Shown here: piece after piece, positions 24,299 through 35,700 of the stretch
How the letters are laid out: the number at the start of each line of letters is the position of its first letter
Position numbering within the stretch: position 1 is the first letter of the stretch
IMG/VR virus record: IMGVR_UViG_3300048121_001020
Location: 1 to 40,239 of that record
Source: a virus
DNA: 40,239 nt
Reading direction: 5' to 3' (one strand)
Position numbers and translations under genes: made by a program
Notes under the pieces: model-generated
Databases searched by the model: none
What the model was told of the DNA's origin: nothing
The model's input: only the letters and a program-made list of their open reading frames with translations

Positions 24299-27200
24299 AT
24301 GGCGAAAATTATTAACACAGGAGCAAAGAGTGGTTTAGACAAAAATAAATCTTTTGCTTTATTAAGAACTAATCCCAAATTAACTACTAACATTAAGTTA
24401 GTGGCTGATTCTTCAGGAGATATTTATTTAAGCTCTATTAAAGCTAGTAGAGACTTATCCCAGTCTAGTTTTCAAAAACATGCTCTTTCTGAGTTTGGAC
24501 AATATAATAGGGATGTTGCAATATTTTATGGCAAATTACCTAAGGATAAAAGATATGAGGTTGGTAGAGAACACACTGACCTAGCCATAAGTAAAGAATA
24601 CTCTACACAATATGAAAACTTATATAATTATGGTGCTTCTTTTAATTATACAAAGGTGTACGGTGAGCAATATCGTATATTTTCACCAATATGGCTAGAA
24701 GATAAGGTTCCACAAAAATATGTAATCTATAGAATAAAGGACGTTGATTTTGATAGATCATATCGTGATAATGAATCCGGTCAAAATAATAGAATTCAAG
24801 AAATGCTTTCTAAGGCTACAATTATTAAGACATTTGATCTTACTAATAATTCTAAATTAGGAAAATATTTAAATAGCCATATCAATGACCCTCTATTTCC
24901 TAAATCACACGTTACTTTTAATTTTGAATTAGATGATCCTACTTATTTTTCGGGAATAGATGCGATGATAGGTGGTTTTGTTAAAAAATCAGACTATATT
25001 GATGATGACTATATAAGAGAAGATCTTCCGGAGATATTAGCTAATAATACTATTACCTCAAGTTTTGAAAGAAACGGAATAGTTTCAGCTAATATATTTA
25101 ATTTGGAATTCTTATTTGATGATCATGACGCTGAAGATTATAACATTTATAGATATTTCGGATTATATGTGGATGAGCATGTAGAGGGAGAAGTACTAGT
25201 AGACAATACTACTAAAGATGGTATGTTGTATATTTCCGGAGACAATAGTATTAATGGAGATTCTGAATTAATTCCAACAGAGGCAGAGACAAATATTCCT
25301 ATGTTAAGTTGGGTAAAAGATAAAAACGGAGAGTTTCATCATGTAAAAAATACATTTGACTCTAGAAATAGAAGGTTTTTACAAAATTCTAGAAGTATTA
25401 ATACTTCATTTAAAGGAGATAAAGAAAACTTTACTAAGAAGATAGAAAATGAAATACAGGTTCCTGTGATTTCTAAAGAACCTTTTAATGGATTTATTAG
25501 GTTTAAATTGACAAAAGCCCCTGTTCATAATGATAAAATATTTTTAGGAGATCTTTTAGAAATATCTATAGAAAACTTTAATTTAGGAGACTTTATCTTT
25601 ATCGCGGACGAAACTATGCCAATCGGTACGTATTCTGAAGGAAGATATTCATGTCAAGGTAATACTTCACAGATCGCTGCTGCTATTGCAGGTTCTATTA
25701 GAAATGGTGAAATAATACCATATAATGCGCGATCAATTAAGAATGAAATAGTAATAGATGACTATTCGCAAGGTAGAAATAAATACACTACAATATTTGG
25801 AATTCATTCATCAAATCCTTATACATTTTTAGATATGACTGATTGTGTTTCGGCGGATTCATTTTTTGAAAAAAGATATAATGAATTTATTGACGAAGGA
25901 GGTACGGTAACCGGTGGACTTCAATTAGGTGACTATGACATATTTACAATGTCAGGTGGATGTTCTATTAATCAGGGTATAACTGTTTCATCGAGCGATG
26001 TTGGTCTTCTTACAGTAGGTGATTATGTTAAACATTTCAGAAAGGAAAAATATACTAGAATTGAAGAAATTATCAAAGACCCTCTTTCTGATAACTTTAG
26101 AGTTGTTTTTAAAAATAAAGTTATTTTTTCAAATACTAATTTGATTTCTACCTATAAAATTTATATGACGCAGTTTGGTAAATTTGAAGGATATGACATG
26201 AAGGATTTTGATTTTGATTTTTACTCAACTGCCAATTCTGACATTTCTCATCTTACGCTAGAAAGTAAAAACTATTTAGACGATGAGAGCAGCTTTAGCC
26301 TAAGCTCTGCGAAACCTTCTAGTAATGATGTTTCTTTAGTGGTGCAACCAGACCCTAATTTTTCTGATCAAGTTGAAATAGATGGAGTGCAATGGACCGT
26401 ACTTATTGATGGTTTAGACGTAAGGCCATTTTTATCTAAGGGTGATTTTTTAAGAGGACAGGACGAACAGACACAAGAAGGAACTAATAAAACTTATACT
26501 GAAATTTTAATAGTTAAGTTTATTCCATCTTCATCTGGAGGATATACTATAATTAGAGTAAAAGAAGAGCCTAATAGCGTACTATACAACATATCTAATT
26601 CAGCTGATGATAAGACCTTTATATTCAAGCAAAGTGAAGAAAACATTAATATGTTTAGTTTTAAAAATTTATCTAATGTTATAGAAGATGATTCATCTGA
26701 AATAGATGAACAAACTACCATAGATATACAGAGTGAATACGATAGACTAAATGAAAACTCTTTAAAAGAAACGAGTGTAAGTTCCAGGATAATTCCAACA
26801 ATATGTAAGTTTGCTCTTAAGGACGGTACTGCAACAAATGCAAGAAGCTTACCATACATATTAAACGTAAATGAAGCCTTTGGCGTAGATAATTTATCAC
26901 CTGATATATCAGTAGCTTCTGATAGGGATTCTGATAAGTTAAACATGGAACACTTCTTAATATGGAATATTCCTCCATATTTAAAAACAACTTCCTCTAT
27001 TCCTCTTTTAAGAGATTATGTAAACCCTGAAGAAGATGCAATGTATTTTCCACAGGTTGCGGAAAGATTAAAAGATATAGAATATGATTTCTTTTCTTCG
27101 TTTTTAACATATATCGGAGCACATGTTGAAAATACAGATTCCGGTGGTTTTGCTACTACATCCCCTGGAGGTTTATACAATCCATTTAATCCAACAGTCA

Positions 27201-29251
27201 ATCTAGCAGAAGATGATAATTGGGCAGATTCAAAAACAAAAAGATTATATACATCATTTACTGGTGGTGATTCATTAGGATTCGCGTCTACTGTTTTTAA
27301 AGGACTTAGATATATTTATAAGGATAGGAAAGAGTTCTCTCTAAGTAACCCTATTTCATTCCAACCTTCTTCGAGTGTAAACGGATATAAATATTCAACA
27401 GTATTATGTTACACCAACAATCCGGCAAATTCAGATGAAAAGTATGAGGCTAAAACAGAATTTGAATTTATAAAAAATGAAAAATTTAAAACATTAACCC
27501 TAGTTATTCATGTATCTCTTCCTAATAATAATGTCGACTTTTTAGACATATATCAAGCCTATACATTGAGTGATATTGTTGATTCTAGTGGAGATACTAT
27601 TAATTCCAAGGTTAGAGGTTTTCTAGAATTTGGAGGAATTGGAGGAGGTTCTAATTGGAGCGATACAACTACACAGGTGACTAATTCTTTATTGTCAGTT
27701 GGTTTTAATTCTACCAAGTTTACTAAAGATATATTTAAAATAGATGAAGAATATTCATATCTGGTATTTTCACTCTATGACCAAGGTATTGGTGGTCCAA
27801 ATTCAGTATACTCCCTAAAAGTTGTTTCAGTTATAGACGATGAAAATATAATTGTAGCTGGGACTCCAGGTCGAGTAGATACTTCTGCCGCCGCCGGATA
27901 TCCTGAAAAAATTACAATACTTGATTATCTTGGTGAAACTGACACAACTAATCTAGGAAATGGGATAGAACTAGAATATCATCTAGGTGGTAAAAGAGGA
28001 TGGGAAAACGTACTAAGCTCAGTGGTTGCCCCTGGGATGGCTGAAAGAATAAACACCCATGATAATATTAAATATACTACAATAAGTGAAGATGGCGTAG
28101 AGTCAGATGGCTTATATTGTATTGAAATACAAGATGGTGTAGAATTAATTAAAACATCAATACTTGACATAGAGACAGATGAAGATAAACCTAAATCTTT
28201 TAAATTAAATAACGATGAAATAGGTCATGACCTTGTTGCGAGAGAAGATGGTGGATATTATACTAATCTTAGAAGAATGAATGGAGAATATGATCCTCTG
28301 TTTAAAGACGTAATAGAATTTACAGCAGCATATAGGCACAAAAAACTAGTACCTAGTGATGCAGCTACAACAAGACCCACTGTTGAGTATTTACGACAAC
28401 AGAGCATATATAACAGGTTATCTGAAGTTAATTGTGTTTTCTCTTCTTATTTGGAAGTTGATAAGTATTATGGAATTATTCCTAATTTCTTTTATCATAA
28501 AGTTAATGAAGAAGGCGGTAAGGTACTAAAGCTAGATCAGAATACAGATAAACCACCCCTATATCCCTTAATTGGAGAAATAGCAATAGATAAAAGAGAT
28601 TTAAATTTATTTAATAGTAAATATTCTTCTAATTATTACACTAGATCTTATGAAGGTGGAAAATATAAAAGAGTTTCAGGTACTCTAAGTCCAATAGAAG
28701 AAAGATCATTTTTTGCATCTACGATAATGAAAGTTAAGGACGAGTATGACATTACTGCATATTCTCCAATATATGTAAATTCTTTAAAAGAACTTGATAT
28801 TATAAGATACGATGAAAAAGAAAATCAATCTGCTTATGTATTTGAAGATTCACAAAAAATATACATTGACTTTTATATCATGGATTCTATTATAAACGAA
28901 TTAATAGAAGATGAAAAACTAGTCTCATATTATTCTAAATATGTTAAAGCTGAAAATTCATACGGAGATAAAACTTCTCTGAAAGACGATACAGTACTCT
29001 ATATAAAAGATAATATTATACCAAGGTTTGAACTAGATGAAATATTGATATATGGAAAACCGGTAACAAATGAAAATACAAATCTTGACAGTGTAGTGAA
29101 TCTAGAAGATATAATGTCAGATGGATATCTACCCTTGACTAATTTTGAAGTGAGAAGGTTTGCAGAAAAGCCTCTAGATTTTAGATTAATATATAATAAA
29201 AAACCAGGATATAACTATAAGTTTAGGGTCCATGCTAAAATAATCGCATAA
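24299..29251 (+). CDS. Giant virion structural protein (1650 aa)
   Basis: This is the longest gene in the window. The N-terminal region (GLDKNKSFALLRTNPKLTTN, then IKLVADSSGDIYLSSI) has a shape I associate with large structural proteins of Bacteroidota and T4-like jumbo phages, followed by an aromatic segment (YNYGASFNYTKVYGEQYRIF, then SPIWLEDKVPQKYVIYRI). The remainder is acidic, Asp/Asn/Ser/Tyr-rich and mostly beta-strand, without coiled coil, collagen repeats, signal peptide or enzyme motif. It is not a typical tape measure, which would be long, helical and often with hydrophobic segments. It has its own promoter-like element and is two bases from the first collagen-like fibre gene, so it may form a baseplate periphery or fibre-attachment platform. 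Function is inferred from position only. Confidence 0.6.
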   Translation: MAKIINTGAKSGLDKNKSFALLRTNPKLTTNIKLVADSSGDIYLSSIKASRDLSQSSFQKHALSEFGQYNRDVAIFYGKLPKDKRYEVGREHTDLAISKEYSTQYENLYNYGASFNYTKVYGEQYRIFSPIWLEDKVPQKYVIYRIKDVDFDRSYRDNESGQNNRIQEMLSKATIIKTFDLTNNSKLGKYLNSHINDPLFPKSHVTFNFELDDPTYFSGIDAMIGGFVKKSDYIDDDYIREDLPEILANNTITSSFERNGIVSANIFNLEFLFDDHDAEDYNIYRYFGLYVDEHVEGEVLVDNTTKDGMLYISGDNSINGDSELIPTEAETNIPMLSWVKDKNGEFHHVKNTFDSRNRRFLQNSRSINTSFKGDKENFTKKIENEIQVPVISKEPFNGFIRFKLTKAPVHNDKIFLGDLLEISIENFNLGDFIFIADETMPIGTYSEGRYSCQGNTSQIAAAIAGSIRNGEIIPYNARSIKNEIVIDDYSQGRNKYTTIFGIHSSNPYTFLDMTDCVSADSFFEKRYNEFIDEGGTVTGGLQLGDYDIFTMSGGCSINQGITVSSSDVGLLTVGDYVKHFRKEKYTRIEEIIKDPLSDNFRVVFKNKVIFSNTNLISTYKIYMTQFGKFEGYDMKDFDFDFYSTANSDISHLTLESKNYLDDESSFSLSSAKPSSNDVSLVVQPDPNFSDQVEIDGVQWTVLIDGLDVRPFLSKGDFLRGQDEQTQEGTNKTYTEILIVKFIPSSSGGYTIIRVKEEPNSVLYNISNSADDKTFIFKQSEENINMFSFKNLSNVIEDDSSEIDEQTTIDIQSEYDRLNENSLKETSVSSRIIPTICKFALKDGTATNARSLPYILNVNEAFGVDNLSPDISVASDRDSDKLNMEHFLIWNIPPYLKTTSSIPLLRDYVNPEEDAMYFPQVAERLKDIEYDFFSSFLTYIGAHVENTDSGGFATTSPGGLYNPFNPTVNLAEDDNWADSKTKRLYTSFTGGDSLGFASTVFKGLRYIYKDRKEFSLSNPISFQPSSSVNGYKYSTVLCYTNNPANSDEKYEAKTEFEFIKNEKFKTLTLVIHVSLPNNNVDFLDIYQAYTLSDIVDSSGDTINSKVRGFLEFGGIGGGSNWSDTTTQVTNSLLSVGFNSTKFTKDIFKIDEEYSYLVFSLYDQGIGGPNSVYSLKVVSVIDDENIIVAGTPGRVDTSAAAGYPEKITILDYLGETDTTNLGNGIELEYHLGGKRGWENVLSSVVAPGMAERINTHDNIKYTTISEDGVESDGLYCIEIQDGVELIKTSILDIETDEDKPKSFKLNNDEIGHDLVAREDGGYYTNLRRMNGEYDPLFKDVIEFTAAYRHKKLVPSDAATTRPTVEYLRQQSIYNRLSEVNCVFSSYLEVDKYYGIIPNFFYHKVNEEGGKVLKLDQNTDKPPLYPLIGEIAIDKRDLNLFNSKYSSNYYTRSYEGGKYKRVSGTLSPIEERSFFASTIMKVKDEYDITAYSPIYVNSLKELDIIRYDEKENQSAYVFEDSQKIYIDFYIMDSIINELIEDEKLVSYYSKYVKAENSYGDKTSLKDDTVLYIKDNIIPRFELDEILIYGKPVTNENTNLDSVVNLEDIMSDGYLPLTNFEVRRFAEKPLDFRLIYNKKPGYNYKFRVHAKIIA

Positions 29252-29253
29252 TA

Positions 29254-32200
29254 ATGAATATAAATATTAAAGAACTTTTTAAAAGCGATCTAGATCCGAA
29301 TAGCAATGAATGGTGGTCAAAGGATAAAATTGATAAAATCAATTATAACTTTAATGTTCTTAGTTTAGGAGGTCCAGCGGGGCCTACTGGAATAGAAGGT
29401 CCAAATGGACCTGAGGGAATTAAAGGAGTAGATGGACCCGAGGGAAATGAAGGAACACAAGGGGCACAGGGTGTTGAAGGTCCTAGTTCTTCAGGTAATT
29501 GGATATCAGAAACTGTGCTATATACGCAAACTTCACAATACTCAGTTGCACAAAAAAATATACTATATCCAACTGCGTCTGAGGCGCTAATCTCACAATA
29601 TGCTCAACCTGCTGGCCCTACTATTGTTCTCGGCGCATCTTCATATCAACAAAATCCCCCAAGTGATAACACATTTTTAAGTACGCTTTACAATGATACA
29701 AATGCTTCTCATAGCACAGGAAGCAGTTCAGCATTAACCGTAGTATCGCAATCAGCGACTAACACAGGAGTATATGGTAGCAATTCTACAATGGATTCTA
29801 TAATGTTAGCTAATATACCAATTCCTACTGGTATAAACTCACTAGACAACCATTGGCATGAAAGGACGTTTGTAATTTCTTTAAGTAAAAATTTAATGAC
29901 AGCTCCTGGAGTTGAAGAAACTAATTTACATATAGGTGTTTCTGATCAGGGATCTATTGTTTCTAATAATCTTCCAATGGGAATACAGGATTGGCCAGAT
30001 TTCCACTTAAACCACCTGGCTACTGCTACTTTCTTTGAGGCTAGAAATCTTTCTGGTCCTAACGTTAACGTTAAAATATCCGAAATTTCAGAAATAGAAC
30101 AAGGTATTAAAGTAATACACAGTGGTGTATGGGGTACTGATGATGATGGTAACCCAATTCCTACGGGAGAAAGCTGCACATTTACTGTAGGGAAAATAAA
30201 GTATGACGTTAATGCAAATGTAAATAATGTATTAGTTTCTCAAAATACATCTGGAGAAGTACAGTGGGATGGAGTAGCAAACATATTTAATGCAATGCCA
30301 ATTGGTAGTATTACTAAAATACCTACAGATAAATTTGAGACTTATTTTAGAACAACAACATCAACTACAACCTATGAAGGTGAAGGTGTTGGTTTTCCTC
30401 TTTTTAGAAGTAACTTTGGATCTGGTCAAGGAATGTACCAGGGATGGTATCTTTGTAACGGTCAAACATGGGGAGATGGAGGTGGTATATCATTTGAAGT
30501 TCCATCAATGTCCACCTTTCAATATGTAGTAAACAATATAGGTCCAACTGCACCCAACACTGCAAATAATGGAGTAATCATGATAGGGGATCGTATTATA
30601 CTTGGAGGTCTTAAATCATCTAGAGTAGAAGTAGATCCAAATGACCCAGATACTTTAATATCGGCTGATGACCCCATTGAACAAGATTCAACTACATTAT
30701 ATTTACACACTAATTCTGGACAACAGAACTCCGTTGAAAAAAGAAGGATGGGAGATCAATTTACTATAATTAGGTTAGGTAACCCTAATTTAACATGGGG
30801 TAATTTTGATTCTAATGTGAATTTACAAGATCTTAGTGGAAGTTTTCATGCGATGGAAAATTCTTTCGATCATCTAGGAAGAGACATAGCGGCAAGTTAT
30901 GCTTCAACCTTAGCAGAGGAAGATTTACAATGGACAGGATCTCAAGATCCAAATCAATCACAATGGACATATCAACAAGTATGGGCATCGAATTCAACAG
31001 GAGAATCCCATATAGTTGGTGCTAGATTTTATAAAAACGGAACCGAATTACAAAGCGGTTGGATTGTGATAGGTGGACTTGCTAGAGAATACATAAATTC
31101 ACAAGGTATTACAGATCAATCTTTTGTAGCACCATCTAACAACGAAGAAGCTTATATATATGCAGAAGCCTTTCAAGATACATCCGGTGGAAATAATGCA
31201 ATATTCGGTAATAATACTATTGAACTTAGTGATGTAAACGCTGCTGTGTCACAGGGACAAACAACTGAAGGTGTTACATGCGATAGATGGTTTGCAAATC
31301 ACCCTATGTCAAATCATCCTAATTCAACAACAGGTACTGGAAAATGGAGCGACTGGGACTTAAAAGTTACACATATATGGCAAGTCGATACGAGTAATAA
31401 TTCTATTATAAAACCTAATCAAGGATGGTATAGGCCTGTTGTAGATTCTGAACCATTTATATATAACAGTGCCGGATATGCCGGAGGATATTACATGACA
31501 TATCGAAAATATTGGTATGGCCCTGCGGTTAATGGATTTGAAGGAGAAACTATAAAGGCAACTGGATCCTATTGGTCTATAAATGATTTTACACTGGCAT
31601 CTGGAACCGGCTCAGCTAACACGGCATGTTCAGCTGCTAATACACATGTTTGTCACTTTATGCATGAGTATTATCCAATCACAACGGGTGAGATACTAGA
31701 TCATACTCCTAGTGACAATGAAATTAATGACATAACAGCGGCATTTCCTCCGAGTGGAAATAACCCAAGAACAATATATGTACCTTCTAATCAGAGTGCA
31801 ATAACAACTAGTGCTTCTGCTGCAAATAGGGGTAAATATCCATTTAAAAAAGTAATTAGTGACACATTTATACCTATGAACGGAAGTTATCCAATAATAG
31901 GTGACCCGTACCATACATTAAATTCGTCATGGGGAGCTCATTATTTTGAAATTAGCCCAAATTCTAAAATTAATACAGTGGCCGGGTATCAACAGTGTCC
32001 TGGTAATAATTTTGGTGGAAGTAATGAAGATTTCTTTACAATAGAAAGTAGTGAATTTTTAGATATTTCTAATCAGAATATACTTGATGTGGCGGATGAA
32101 TGGTCATTTTACCCAACTTTAGCAACATCTACATGGTGGCCAAATCCGGCTGATGCAACCATACTAGCTCCAGGTGCAGCATGTGCCCCTGGTACTGCCG

Positions 32201-32733
32201 ATTTCATCATCGATGGAAATAGATTTAGAGCCTTTGTTGGATGCTATCTTAAATCTATACCTCTTGGAGGAACATACGCATATTCATCGATACAGGATGT
32301 TGAAGTTGCCGAATGGACTAACAGCATCCTAGGAGGTTGTTTTGGTCCTGATGACCACGTTTCATCTCTTACTGATCCACAGGGAGTTGCATTCATGAAT
32401 ACAGACCATGCTAATACAGCGCTGATAAATGGATCTTTTGAACAGGAAGGTGGCACCTTTACTTATTCAACATCCTCAACTAGTGGTAGTATTGTAATAG
32501 GAACTACAACTTATAATTCTAACACTTTTAATAATCAATTATGGAAAAGTAATTCAACAACTACAGTAAATGTAAACGGAAGTGTAAACACGTATGATGT
32601 GTATGTAGAATTTGATTCCAAAGGAAGTGGATGGCCAGCGCCATCAAATCCAAATGGATGGTCAGCTTTGTTAGCTCCAGCCACTAATGGACATGTAAAT
32701 CATGCTCAACGCGTCCATTTTATAAAACAATAA
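29254..32733 (+). CDS. Tail fibre with collagen-like repeats and a tail-collagen domain (fibre 1)
   Basis: This encodes 1159 residues. The N-terminus has KIDKINYNFNVLS (about 25-37), a likely attachment segment shared with the fibre at 32797. Residues 40-78 are 13 uninterrupted Gly-x-y triplets. Residues about 347-455 form a phage tail collagen (PF07484-type) domain: MPIGSITKIP, then GMYQGWYLCNGQTWGDGG and FEVPSMSTFQYV. In T4 gp12 and many tail fibres this domain shapes the trimeric shaft or tip. The remaining 700 residues are Ser/Thr/Asn/Gly/Trp-rich beta-structure with scattered Cys and His, ending GHVNHAQRVHFIKQ. This is probably the receptor-binding part. It is the last gene of its unit and has a close paralogue next door. 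Confidence 0.82.
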   Translation: MNINIKELFKSDLDPNSNEWWSKDKIDKINYNFNVLSLGGPAGPTGIEGPNGPEGIKGVDGPEGNEGTQGAQGVEGPSSSGNWISETVLYTQTSQYSVAQKNILYPTASEALISQYAQPAGPTIVLGASSYQQNPPSDNTFLSTLYNDTNASHSTGSSSALTVVSQSATNTGVYGSNSTMDSIMLANIPIPTGINSLDNHWHERTFVISLSKNLMTAPGVEETNLHIGVSDQGSIVSNNLPMGIQDWPDFHLNHLATATFFEARNLSGPNVNVKISEISEIEQGIKVIHSGVWGTDDDGNPIPTGESCTFTVGKIKYDVNANVNNVLVSQNTSGEVQWDGVANIFNAMPIGSITKIPTDKFETYFRTTTSTTTYEGEGVGFPLFRSNFGSGQGMYQGWYLCNGQTWGDGGGISFEVPSMSTFQYVVNNIGPTAPNTANNGVIMIGDRIILGGLKSSRVEVDPNDPDTLISADDPIEQDSTTLYLHTNSGQQNSVEKRRMGDQFTIIRLGNPNLTWGNFDSNVNLQDLSGSFHAMENSFDHLGRDIAASYASTLAEEDLQWTGSQDPNQSQWTYQQVWASNSTGESHIVGARFYKNGTELQSGWIVIGGLAREYINSQGITDQSFVAPSNNEEAYIYAEAFQDTSGGNNAIFGNNTIELSDVNAAVSQGQTTEGVTCDRWFANHPMSNHPNSTTGTGKWSDWDLKVTHIWQVDTSNNSIIKPNQGWYRPVVDSEPFIYNSAGYAGGYYMTYRKYWYGPAVNGFEGETIKATGSYWSINDFTLASGTGSANTACSAANTHVCHFMHEYYPITTGEILDHTPSDNEINDITAAFPPSGNNPRTIYVPSNQSAITTSASAANRGKYPFKKVISDTFIPMNGSYPIIGDPYHTLNSSWGAHYFEISPNSKINTVAGYQQCPGNNFGGSNEDFFTIESSEFLDISNQNILDVADEWSFYPTLATSTWWPNPADATILAPGAACAPGTADFIIDGNRFRAFVGCYLKSIPLGGTYAYSSIQDVEVAEWTNSILGGCFGPDDHVSSLTDPQGVAFMNTDHANTALINGSFEQEGGTFTYSTSSTSGSIVIGTTTYNSNTFNNQLWKSNSTTTVNVNGSVNTYDVYVEFDSKGSGWPAPSNPNGWSALLAPATNGHVNHAQRVHFIKQ
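29371..29487 (+). repeat. Collagen-like Gly-x-y repeat in fibre 1 (13 triplets)
   Basis: Residues 40-78 of the fibre run as 13 unbroken triplets starting with Gly: GPA GPT GIE GPN, and so on to GPS. Pro is common at the second position and Glu, Asp or Gln at the third. Such stretches form short triple helices that trimerise phage fibres. Confidence 0.93.
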
Positions 32734-32734
32734 A

Positions 32735-32750
32735 TAATCTTATAAGATTA
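32735..32750 (+). other. Perfect 16-base palindrome between the two fibre genes
   Basis: TAATCTTATAAGATTA is a perfect palindrome. It begins two bases after the stop of fibre 1 and ends 15 bases before promoter-like copy 7. It lacks a GC-rich stem and T-run, so it is a weak terminator at best. It could be a regulator site, a short 3' end-protecting hairpin, or chance in AT-rich DNA. Confidence 0.5.
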
Positions 32751-32765
32751 AGATATTAAAATATA

Positions 32766-32774
32766 GATATATAC
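32766..32774 (+). promoter_or_regulatory. Promoter-like element GATATATAC, copy 7
   Basis: GATATATAC lies in the 63-base gap between the two fibre genes, 22 bases before the ATG at 32797. The following sequence, CTAAATAAAC, is A-rich like the leaders of other genes here. It is inferred to drive fibre 2 and the genes to 39653. Confidence 0.58.
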
Positions 32775-32796
32775 TAAATAAACAAAGATTTAAGTA

Positions 32797-35700
32797 ATGC
32801 CGATACCGAATTTAAAACAGATATTACAATCTGACACTCAGCAAGAAAGACTAGATAAAATTAATTATAATTTTGATCAGTTAGTCGCTAACGGAGGTGG
32901 TCCTATGGGATCTCCTGGTCCTATTGGAGAAACTGGAGCAACTGGTGTTACTGGTGATCAAGGACCACAGGGAGTACAAGGTATAGAAGGTGCACAGGGT
33001 CCAGTTGCATCCGACATTAATAACTATTGGAAACAAGGAGCGGATTATCCCTCAAATCAAGGTATTAGAGTACAAACATACGTTCCGGAACACGAACAAC
33101 TAACTGGAGGATCTGCGCCACCTGCTGTACTTTTAGGATTTTCATCTGAATATGAAGAATATGGTGATATTGCTGGAAGTGGAAATACCGAATCGGCATA
33201 CTATGGTAGTCAATTGGTTGTTAATAAAAATAGTAATTTTGTAGAAAGTAATATAAGACTAGTATCTGATAGGAACACTGATGTTTTTGCAGATCTAACT
33301 CTTGACATAGATCTTTCAGGTAATAGTGCAACAGCCGACTTTAACATTGGATTTGGAGAAGGTTTAACTGGAAATAATAATATAAAATATAAGGCAGATC
33401 TTTTTGAATTTAAAGATTTATTAGGTAATGAATTGCTTACGATGGATTCATCTAACGGAACTATTTTTACAGGTAATTTTATATCTACTGGTACAGCTCA
33501 TTTCGTAGGATCCATCTTTAAAATAGATATTGTTAGTGGTCTTACAACGACTCCTAACGATCCGGCCGCTGGAAAAGTAGCAGTTTCTTTAGACTCACAG
33601 GGTACAATTGGTTTTAAAACTCCTGAAGAAATTGGAGCAGGAATTCCAATAGGAACTATAATTTCTTTTTTAAGTAGTATATATGAAGACTCTAATAATT
33701 TTCAACAATCACAGGATATTTCAGGAGATATTAATGGCTTAGTGCCCACTGAGCCTGATGAAATTGAAATTGAAATAGGTAGAGGATTAATAGGAACTGA
33801 TTATGAGGGATGGTATTTGTGTAATGGTGAAACATGGCAAACGTCAGACGGAACAGTGTCTTATATTACTCCTAATTTAAATTCATTTACATATACTATA
33901 GATAATGGATTAGACAGTATAACATCAGGACCACAGCAAACAATATCTAATCTTTTGGGAGGTTCTTCAGTTGATATGGCAGAGAATTCTGGTATCATAA
34001 CTTTAGATTATCAAAATACCCCAGAAAACGTATATTTAAATACAGATTATAATGCACCTAATACGGCAGCTCATATTATAATGAGAGCGCCTCAATTAAT
34101 ATATTTAGGAAGAGGTGATTTAATATTTAAGGCAGCTGGTATTCCACCAACTGATTTGACAGTAGATTCGTTATATTCAGGAAGCACATTTGATGATTTA
34201 ATAAGTGGGTTTGGCTTAATTGAATTTCAAGGACTAGCAACTAGAAACAAAGATGCTATAACAAGTATTGAAATAGATGGAAACTCAACGGGTACGTTTG
34301 GAGCTTCTAGTATTTCTTCACTAGAATTTGATACACCTAAAATAATAGAAATAGAGATTAATGCAAAAGAATTTACTGGTCTTCCTCCGGCAATGCCTAA
34401 TGTTAATGGTGGAGATCCTACTGGTGGTTATGGGTGGTTTGTAAACTGGGACGAGCAAATGTATCATGACGATACACAACCCAATAAATTTAACACTCGT
34501 AGTTGGAATGATAGAGGTGAATTTGACTTTTATGCCACATATAACCCAGGCGACATAGTTGAAGAAGGTGGATATTGGTATACATTAGCCAAAGGGCTAT
34601 CATCCTTTAATGCGGCACAAAGCAATAATTTAGTGCTAAGCACATATAATTTAGCTGGTAGCTCGGTTTCAAGTTCATGGTCAAGCTTTGACCAAGTTGA
34701 GGATGCATATTGGTATAGGTTGCCACATGGAGGAGAGGATGAAACAATTGACAATGCAACTTTCCCAACGGGTTTTCCTAACGAGTCATTATATAACGGT
34801 GAAGGAGATCTTACTACTGGAGAGCAAGAAGGTCCATATAATAATGGATATAGTGGAAGCAACTCAGGTGGAACACCAGGACAGGGAGCAATAACTAGTT
34901 CTGATCAACAAGTCTGGATTTCAACGGACGGCAGTTCCTTTGAATACGTATATCCTCCTAAAATGACAATTGATGCATCAGATGATTTAGCTTCATATAA
35001 AGGTGCGTTTACGCAACCATTGCAGGTTTTCGCTGATCCTATAACAAATAATGGAATAACAAATGACTCAATAGTAATACCTGTAGTTACAACTGCTAAT
35101 TTAGCAGAAATACAAAGCAGATATCCTAATTTAGGAATTACAAGCGCTGATGTAGTACAATACTCAAATCCACATGGATATACTGATACTGCTGATTTCT
35201 GGGATGAAGATCCATGGAACTGGCAATATAATGGAATTGGAAGCACATATCGACTTAAGGGTGGACATGATATAAGTCAAGGAACCAACAGTGGTCTATT
35301 AAATAGTACGCATACCTGGCGACCATATCAAAAAGATACGGACTTTATGAGGTATAAAACTGTCACTATGAAGATTTTATTAGAACCTACTATTGTAAAT
35401 CAGCTTATAGCTACACAAGATAATCCAGGTTTAATAGGAGAAACTATAAATTTCGGAGTAGGTGTACACGCGAAGAGAAGAGATGAAAACATGGCACCAC
35501 AGCCTCAATATCAGAATGTCCCGGGATTCATGAATGTACAGCCTCTTGGAAAAAATAATACATCGGCTTCAGGAAATAATCAAAATTTCGCTCCGGCGCC
35601 TAATAGTGTTTCTATAACTAGTGGAAACGTACAGATAGATGATTCAACGCAACCATCAACCAATCCTACTGATACTGTTAACTTTACAGTGTCACCAGCA

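Noticed and set aside
26494-26946. Minus-strand 150-codon open frame within the giant structural gene
   Set aside because: Long antisense frames are expected opposite AT-rich genes with strong codon bias. The translation is Ser/Leu-rich without domain features, and no promoter-like motif faces it.
24299-29251. Tape measure protein, because of its length
   Set aside because: It is acidic and beta-rich with no long helical or hydrophobic stretches, unlike tape measure proteins, and it sits next to fibre genes rather than tube or chaperone genes.
30290-30529. Plus-strand open frame nested in fibre 1
   Set aside because: It lies wholly inside the tail-collagen domain of the fibre in another frame, and its composition (runs of Gln and Leu) is what a shifted Thr/Ser-rich beta region gives.
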